The translations under genes were made by a program, and so were the position numbers. A stretch of 20,375 nucleotides of DNA from Aquimarina sp. (GTDB lineage Bacteria > Bacteroidota > Bacteroidia > Flavobacteriales > Flavobacteriaceae): NCBI GenBank assembly GCA_011524575.1, contig WTKB01000315.1:1-20375 (forward strand), read 5' to 3'. This document shows positions 16,022 to 20,375 of this stretch, one piece after another; the stretch's first letter is position 1; the number at the start of each line of letters is the position of its first letter. A model generated the notes under the pieces. That model was not told the origin of the DNA. It ran no database searches and saw only the letters and a list, made by a program, of their open reading frames with translations.

Positions 16022-18124
16022 ATGAGTAATAATGAGGAATTTAAGGGCATTTCATTTGATATACCCAAACATCAATCTAATGTAATTAAAGTGATTGGTG
16101 TTGGTGGTGGTGGTAGTAATGCCATCAACCATATGTTCCAACAAGGTATTAAAGGTGTAGACTTTGTGATTTGCAATACCGACTCTCAGGCGTTGGAAAG
16201 TAGTTCTATTCCCAACAAGATACAACTTGGAGTTTCTTTAACAGAAGGACTTGGAGCTGGTGCTAATCCTGAAATAGGAGAAAAAGCAGCACTGGAAAGT
16301 TTCGAAGAAATTACAAGTATGTTTGAGACCAATACCAAAATGGTATTCATCACTGCAGGTATGGGTGGAGGTACTGGTACTGGAGCAGCACCCGTAATTG
16401 CCAAAATGGCTAAAGAGATGGATATTTTAACTGTAGGTATCGTTACCATTCCATTCTCTTTTGAAGGGAAAATGCGAAACCAACAAGCACAAATTGGTAT
16501 TGAAAAATTACGACATGAAGTAGATTCTTTAATTGTAATTAATAATGACAAACTACGTGAAGTATATGGAAATTTAGGTTTTAAAGCTGGATTTTCAAAG
16601 GCTGACGAAGTTTTATCTACGGCTTCAAGAGGTATTGCTGAAGTAATCACGCATCACTACACACAAAATATTGACCTTCGTGATGCAAAAACAGTACTTA
16701 GTAATAGTGGTACTGCTATAATGGGGTCTGCAGTAGCATCTGGAGCTGAAAGAGCTAAAAAAGCAATTTCAAAAGCCCTAGATTCTCCATTACTTAATGA
16801 CAATAAAATTACAGGTGCAAAAAATGTACTTTTACTAATTGTTTCTGGAAAAGAAGAAATTACCATTGATGAAATTGGTGAAATTAATGATCACATCCAA
16901 GACGAAGCAGGGTATGGTGCTAATATCATAATGGGAGTTGGTGATGACGAATCTTTAGGAGACTCTGTATCCGTAACTGTTATTGCAACTGGTTTTGACA
17001 CAGATCATCAACACAATATGAGTAATGAAGAACCTAAAAGAATCATTCATTCATTGAATGAAGAAGATCAAAAAACGGTTCAGGAATTATCACTCTCACC
17101 AAAAACACCTCAAAGATTTGGAAACATAAGAACAACTACTCCTAATAGCGTTTCTATTTCTGATCCTTTTGAAAAACGTGATGTAATTGTTAATAATAAT
17201 CATGAGCAAACACCTTCTTCATTAACCGTACCATCAGAAGGTCCATTACTAAGTAGCTCAGATATTATTTTAAATACTGAAGTACATGATTTTGAAATTT
17301 TATCTCCACAAGACTATATCTCACATGAATCATCAAGTTCAGAAGTGTTTAATCAAAATATAGATCTAGAAGATATTGTCATTATTGATAAATCAAATAC
17401 TTCTAAAAGTACTAATAATACTTTAGAAAGTAGTTTATCTGATAGTGTTTTTGAAGCACCACTATCTGATAATCACGCAGGAAACTCACCTCATGGCACT
17501 ACGCATTTAAATAATGAAGATTCATATACTTCAAAAAAAAAACTGATTTTTGACTTTGATGCTCCATTAGAGAAAGAAAATAGTTCTACTATTAAAAAAG
17601 AAGAGATCAATCCAAAATCAGACATACTAAACTACACATCTGAACAAAAATCTATTATAAGGCACCGTTTAGACGAAAACCCTTCTACTAGAGGAGTGCC
17701 TTCAGAATCTATAGGACATACTCAAGAAAATAACCATTGGAGTGGTGTACCTAATATTGAAGAACAGGAAATGGTTTTTGAAACAAAGATCATTGAAATT
17801 AAACAAAGTAATAAATCCGAAGGGCACTCTAAACAAGAACAAGAATATCAATCTCCTATAGATCGACCTATATCTGAAGTATTAAGTGCAAGAAAATCTT
17901 TGGGAGCATCAAGAATGCAATCCTTGCAATCTAGTGAACTCAATTTTAGGGGAGTAAAATCTATTGATGAAATAGAAAAACAACCTGCTTATAAACGAGC
18001 AGGGCTAGAACTAGAAGAAAAAACAGATGATCAAATACTTTCGGGAAGCTCATTAGTAGTTGACAGTAATAAAGGTATTTATATCAGGAAGAATAATTCA
18101 TTTCTGCATGATAATGTAGATTAG
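16022..18124 (+). CDS. ftsZ: Tubulin-like division GTPase FtsZ with very long linker
   Basis: Z-ring GTPase. The core (about 20-335) carries VIGVGGGGSNAINHM (from 24), the tubulin signature GGGTGTGAAP (115-124), NNDKL (174-178) and the T7 loop NIDLRDAKTVL (216-226), which keeps both acidic residues needed for GTP hydrolysis. About 310 residues of Ser-, Asn- and Glu-rich linker follow. The conserved C-terminal segment SIDEIEKQPAYKRAGLELEE (647-666) is not terminal: 34 more residues end in NSFLHDNVD, as in flavobacterial relatives. At 700 residues it is nearly twice E. coli FtsZ. A GAAGAGG stretch lies just before the ATG but too close to be a normal Shine-Dalgarno site. The stop is TAG; a deleted copy of the foldback repeat begins 8 bp downstream. 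Confidence 0.97.
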   Translation: MSNNEEFKGISFDIPKHQSNVIKVIGVGGGGSNAINHMFQQGIKGVDFVICNTDSQALESSSIPNKIQLGVSLTEGLGAGANPEIGEKAALESFEEITSMFETNTKMVFITAGMGGGTGTGAAPVIAKMAKEMDILTVGIVTIPFSFEGKMRNQQAQIGIEKLRHEVDSLIVINNDKLREVYGNLGFKAGFSKADEVLSTASRGIAEVITHHYTQNIDLRDAKTVLSNSGTAIMGSAVASGAERAKKAISKALDSPLLNDNKITGAKNVLLLIVSGKEEITIDEIGEINDHIQDEAGYGANIIMGVGDDESLGDSVSVTVIATGFDTDHQHNMSNEEPKRIIHSLNEEDQKTVQELSLSPKTPQRFGNIRTTTPNSVSISDPFEKRDVIVNNNHEQTPSSLTVPSEGPLLSSSDIILNTEVHDFEILSPQDYISHESSSSEVFNQNIDLEDIVIIDKSNTSKSTNNTLESSLSDSVFEAPLSDNHAGNSPHGTTHLNNEDSYTSKKKLIFDFDAPLEKENSSTIKKEEINPKSDILNYTSEQKSIIRHRLDENPSTRGVPSESIGHTQENNHWSGVPNIEEQEMVFETKIIEIKQSNKSEGHSKQEQEYQSPIDRPISEVLSARKSLGASRMQSLQSSELNFRGVKSIDEIEKQPAYKRAGLELEEKTDDQILSGSSLVVDSNKGIYIRKNNSFLHDNVD

Positions 18125-18132
18125 TGGTATAA

Positions 18133-18179
18133 AAACTTGTTTAAAGGCACTACTTCCTGTAATCCCTTTAAACAAGCTC
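18133..18179 (-). mobile_element. Internally deleted copy of the foldback repeat after ftsZ
   Basis: 47 bp made of the two ends of the element: the first about 30 bases resemble 18724-18755, and the last 17 end in TTTAAACAAGCTC. It is flanked by TAA on both sides (18130-18132 and 18180-18182), so the outer boundaries survive; the left GAG tip has become AAA. CTTGTTTAAAGG (18136-18147) pairs perfectly with CCTTTAAACAAG (18165-18176), a 12-bp stem with a 17-base loop between ftsZ and yqeY. It has no T-run, so it is not a classical terminator. Confidence 0.85.
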
Positions 18180-18217
18180 TAAAACATCAATAGAATTACT
18201 AAGTACTTATTATAATT

Positions 18218-18670
18218 ATGAATTTACAACAGAAAATTACAACAGCTATTAAAGAAGCTATGAAGGCCAAAGATCAAGAGCGTTTAGCTGCTTTAAGAGC
18301 AATAAAATCTGAATTATTACTTGCTCAAACCAACAAAAACACACAGGAAAACGAAATAAGTTCTGAACAAGAAATTAAGATCTTACAAAAACTGGTTAAG
18401 CAACGTAGAGATAGTGCTCAAATTTATAAAGAACAGAATAGAGAAGATTTAGCAAACCCAGAAGAAGCTCAGGCTAATATTATTGCAGAGTTCTTACCAG
18501 AACAACTATCAAAAGAAGAAATTACAGTAATTGTACAAAAAATTATTGCTGAACTAGAAGTGACAAGTATAAAACAAATGGGGCAAGTAATGGGTAAAGC
18601 CCAACAAGCACTCTCTGGGAAAGCAGATGGAAAAACTATTTCTGGAATTATTAAAGCAGAATTAAGTTAA
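18218..18670 (+). CDS. yqeY: GatB/YqeY domain-containing protein
   Basis: A 150-residue YqeY-family protein, full length. The family is all-helical and resembles the C-terminal tail domain of GatB, the subunit of tRNA-dependent amidotransferases that contacts tRNA. Free-standing YqeY has no firmly established role. Visible features: the N-terminal AMKAKDQERLAALRAIKSELL, EQEIKILQKLVKQRRDSAQIY, the motif EFLPEQLSKEEI (near 91-102) and a C-terminal GQVMGKAQQALSGKADGKTISGIIKAELS. It follows ftsZ by about 90 bp, the gap holding the deleted repeat; no promoter box was seen there, so it may be read through from ftsZ. The gene order ftsZ-yqeY recurs in this group. Confidence 0.93.
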   Translation: MNLQQKITTAIKEAMKAKDQERLAALRAIKSELLLAQTNKNTQENEISSEQEIKILQKLVKQRRDSAQIYKEQNREDLANPEEAQANIIAEFLPEQLSKEEITVIVQKIIAELEVTSIKQMGQVMGKAQQALSGKADGKTISGIIKAELS

Positions 18671-18689
18671 TTTTATTTCTTATAATTTG

Positions 18690-18697
18690 TAAATTTG
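18690..18697 (+). promoter_or_regulatory. Possible -7 box TAAATTTG upstream of the tRNA
   Basis: TAAATTTG matches TAnnTTTG, 20 bp after the yqeY stop and about 200 bp before tRNA-Arg. No clear -33 TTG was found. If used, its transcript would pass through the whole foldback repeat before reaching the tRNA. The match may be chance in such AT-rich DNA. Confidence 0.25.
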
Positions 18698-18723
18698 CAA
18701 ACAGATTATAGTGTGCTTTTTAA

Positions 18724-18877
18724 GAGTTTGTTTAAACTCACTATTTCCTGTAATCAAAAATTTTAAGAACTTGGATCACTTTAAAAAGATTTACATATCT
18801 CGATATGGGCATCATTTAAAAGTAAACCAAAACCTTAAACTTTTGAATTACAGTTCGTATTGTCTTTAAACAAGCTC
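18724..18877 (-). mobile_element. Full-length foldback repeat (MITE-like) upstream of tRNA-Arg
   Basis: A 154-bp non-coding element, in opposite orientation to the copy at 3100-3254. Ends are GAGTTTGTTTAAA and TTTAAACAAGCTC. It is exactly symmetrical: 76-base arms flank a 2-base centre at 18800-18801, and by direct comparison 55 of 76 arm positions are complementary, the innermost being CATATC-TC-GATATG. TAA precedes it (18721-18723), but TGT follows, so a target duplication is not intact here. It fills most of the 231-bp gap between yqeY and the tRNA. Confidence 0.9.
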
Positions 18878-18901
18878 TGTAAGTAACACCATTAATTTTA
18901 A

Positions 18902-18975
18902 GGCTCCGTAGTTCAACTGGATAGAATATCAGATTTCGGCTCTGAGGGTTGGGGGTTCGAATCCCTTCGGAGTCA
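18902..18975 (+). tRNA. tRNA-Arg (anticodon UCG)
   Basis: A complete cloverleaf can be drawn by hand. The acceptor stem GGCTCCG pairs with CGGAGTC (one G-U), followed by discriminator A. The D-arm is GTTC/GAAT. The anticodon stem TCAGA/TCTGA encloses the loop TTTCGGC with anticodon TCG. The variable loop has five bases, and the T-arm GGGGG-TTCGAAT-CCCTT carries the invariant TTCGA. It reads CGA and other CGN arginine codons. CCA is not fully encoded. The gene begins 24 bp after a foldback repeat and is followed by a strong hairpin at 19008-19042. Confidence 0.95.
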
Positions 18976-19007
18976 CAAAATACATTTATAAGTATTTTTA
19001 TAAACAT

Positions 19008-19042
19008 AAAAGGTCAATTAACTTGATGTTAATTGACCTTTT
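19008..19042. terminator. Bidirectional intrinsic terminator between tRNA-Arg and metZ
   Basis: AAAAGGTCAATTAAC (19008-19022) is the exact reverse complement of 19028-19042, a 15-bp stem with a 5-base loop. T-runs follow on both strands (TTTTT at 19039-19043 on plus, TTTT on minus). It lies 33 bp after the tRNA and 23 bp after the metZ stop, so it can end both convergent transcripts. Confidence 0.9.
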
Positions 19043-19064
19043 TGTTTATATGAACAAATGCACC

Positions 19065-20246
19065 TTATTTTGAAGCTATAATCGCATTATCAATATCTTT
19101 TATAATATCATCTATGTGTTCTAAACCAACTGAGAAACGTAAAAAACCAGGAGTAATACCAACTTTTAACTGATCTTCAGTAGAAACTTTAGAATGTGTC
19201 GTAGAAGCCGAATGTGTAGCAATACTTCTTGTATCGCCTAAATTAGCTGTAAGAGAATGCATTTTTAAAGCATTTAGAAAACGTGCCCCTCGTTCTTTAC
19301 CACCTTTTAGTTCACAGCCTACAAGCCCTCCCCCATGTAACATTTGCTTTTTTGCAAGCTCATATTGAGGGTGACTTGGTAAATGCGGATAGATTACTTT
19401 TTCAATTTCAGGATGGTTTTCAAGATGTTTGGCAAGTGCCAAAGCATTTTCACAATGCTTTTCCATACGAAGTGCTAAAGTCTCTAAGCTCTTAGAAAGT
19501 ATCCAAGCATTAAATGGTGATAATGATGCACCTGTACGTCTATTAAAGTCATAACAGGGCTTAACATACTTTTCTTTCCCTAAAATAGCTCCACCCAATA
19601 CACGCCCCTGCCCATCTATGTACTTTGTAGCAGAATGCATTACAATATCCGCTCCGAACTTTGAAGGTTGTTGCAAATACGGCGTTGCAAAACAATTATC
19701 AATAGTAAAAATAATATCGTGTTTTTTAGACAAATTCCCTAAAAATTCTAAATCTGCTAATTTAAGCGTAGGATTCGAAGGAGATTCGACATAAAACATT
19801 TTGGTGTTTGGACGAATAGCCGCTTCCCACTGGGCATTATCATCAACATCTACCAGCGTATATTCGATGCCATTTTTAGTAAGAATATTCTTAATAATGT
19901 ACAACGAATTACCAAAAATAGCACTAGAAGAAACAATATGATCCCCTTGTTGCAAAAGTGCAGCCATAGGTAAATAGACCGACTGCATTCCTGAGGCTAC
20001 AGCCACTCCCATTTCGCAATCTTCAAGCAAACAAAGTTTATTGATAAACTCATCTGTATTAGGATTAGAAAAACGAGAATATAAATTACCCGCTAATTCA
20101 CCACTAAAGATACCCGCTCCTTCTTCAGCAGAATCAAATGTAAAACTAGAAGTTAAAAAAAGAGGAGTAGAATGCTCTTTTTCTGCAGTTTGATTCATTT
20201 TTGCACGAATGGCAATGGTTTCAAAATGGGGTTTAGAATCACTCAT
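19065..20246 (-). CDS. metZ: O-succinylhomoserine sulfhydrylase (MetZ), PLP-dependent trans-sulfuration family
   Basis: Cys/Met-metabolism PLP enzyme of 393 residues from the ATG at 20244-20246. Visible motifs: YSRFSNPN (56-63), ASGMQS (84-89), VESPSNPT, TIDNCFATP (PLP-ring Asp in TIDN) and the PLP lysine Lys208 in HSATKYIDGQGRVLGG. The KYIDGQGR sequence is characteristic of MetZ, which makes homocysteine directly from O-succinylhomoserine and sulfide, rather than of cystathionine gamma-synthase; related activities cannot be fully excluded. An in-frame extension to 20306 would add 20 residues (MVSELIETHYFNFIHSKKIK) encoded mostly by a repeat end, so the inner ATG with an A-rich leader is preferred. 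It is convergent with the tRNA. No methionine riboswitch was recognised in the 129 bp upstream. Confidence 0.88.
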   Translation of the reverse strand: MSDSKPHFETIAIRAKMNQTAEKEHSTPLFLTSSFTFDSAEEGAGIFSGELAGNLYSRFSNPNTDEFINKLCLLEDCEMGVAVASGMQSVYLPMAALLQQGDHIVSSSAIFGNSLYIIKNILTKNGIEYTLVDVDDNAQWEAAIRPNTKMFYVESPSNPTLKLADLEFLGNLSKKHDIIFTIDNCFATPYLQQPSKFGADIVMHSATKYIDGQGRVLGGAILGKEKYVKPCYDFNRRTGASLSPFNAWILSKSLETLALRMEKHCENALALAKHLENHPEIEKVIYPHLPSHPQYELAKKQMLHGGGLVGCELKGGKERGARFLNALKMHSLTANLGDTRSIATHSASTTHSKVSTEDQLKVGITPGFLRFSVGLEHIDDIIKDIDNAIIASK

Positions 20247-20273
20247 TTTTATTTTTTTAGAATGTATAAAATT

Positions 20274-20297
20274 GAAGTAGTGAGTTTCAATAAGCTC
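20274..20297 (+). repeat. Truncated end of the foldback repeat upstream of metZ
   Basis: GAAGTAGTGAGTTTCAATAAGCTC matches the right end of the copy at 3100-3254 (GAAGTAGTGAGTTAAAATAAGCTC, 22 of 24). The tip CTC is followed by TGA, which fits the TNA flank. No matching left end is clear; a weakly similar stretch at 20260-20270 may be its remains. It lies 27 bp upstream of the metZ start codon, in the likely leader or promoter region. Confidence 0.65.
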
Positions 20298-20375
20298 TGA
20301 TACCAATTAATCTTTAAAACCGATATAATAAATCGTTTCTTTTTCCTTTCTACTTTATTATAAAAATAAACCGTA

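Noticed and set aside
16012..16029. Five-codon reading frame (MKRYE) overlapping the ftsZ start, as a possible leader peptide
   Set aside because: Such tiny frames are expected by chance, and there is no ribosome-binding signal or hairpin to suggest attenuation.
16186..16650. Minus-strand open frame of 154 codons inside ftsZ
   Set aside because: Antisense to the highly conserved FtsZ core, with a composition expected of a complementary-strand shadow; no family resemblance.
18816..19007. Minus-strand open frame of 63 codons containing SEGIRTPNPQSRNLIFYPVELR
   Set aside because: It is the antisense of the tRNA-Arg gene plus part of the repeat. This peptide is a well-known spurious translation of tRNA genes.
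20299..20375. Possible riboswitch upstream of metZ
   Set aside because: Only a small hairpin with a bulge (20317-20338) is visible; none of the conserved cores of SAM riboswitches was recognised. The region is also cut by the window edge.

Overview
The window is a typical division and cell wall (dcw) cluster from a low-GC member of the Bacteroidota, most likely the family Flavobacteriaceae. The evidence is the gene order (mraZ-rsmH-ftsL-ftsI-murE-mraY-murD-ftsW-murG-murC-ftsQ-ftsA-ftsZ, with no murF, ddl or ftsB), a division PBP with a C-terminal PASTA domain, MraY with an extra segment in its middle, FtsZ of 700 residues ending in NSFLHDNVD, the near absence of Shine-Dalgarno sequences, and -7 promoter boxes of the TAnnTTTG type. 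Genus cannot be read from the sequence.

Layout. At 1-130 there is the end of a repeat element and a perfect 40-bp palindrome. At 128-1518 (minus strand) lie engB (ribosome-assembly GTPase, TTG start) and an alpha/beta hydrolase, probably cotranscribed. At 1519-1719 is a divergent promoter region. From 1720 to 18124 run thirteen dcw genes on the plus strand, with gaps from a 4-bp overlap to about 180 bp. They carry peptidoglycan precursor synthesis from the UDP-MurNAc-peptide ligases (MurC, MurD, MurE) through lipid I and II (MraY, MurG) to septal polymerisation (FtsW, FtsI), together with the divisome scaffold (FtsL, FtsQ, FtsA, FtsZ). Then come yqeY (18218-18670), tRNA-Arg(UCG) (18902-18975), a bidirectional terminator, and metZ on the minus strand (19065-20246).

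The least ordinary content is intergenic. A 154-155 bp foldback element occurs twice at full length, in opposite orientations (3100-3254 and 18724-18877, about 90% identical by hand alignment). An internally deleted copy follows ftsZ, and partial or decayed copies lie at 1-49, 7163-7200 and about 20274-20297. Each full copy is one long imperfect palindrome centred on CATATC-NN-GATATG, with ends GAGYTTGTTTAAA and, for at least two copies, a 3-bp TAA duplication. Two copies abut the TAA stop codon of a dcw gene (rsmH, murE), so the stop codon itself appears to have been the target. The element looks like a non-autonomous, ERIC- or Correia-like insertion. Its GAG ends and TNA target suggest mobilisation by an IS5-family (IS1031-type) transposase, which is not in this window. 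No toxin, defence, CRISPR or phage genes were seen. No stretch longer than 300 bp lacks a gene.
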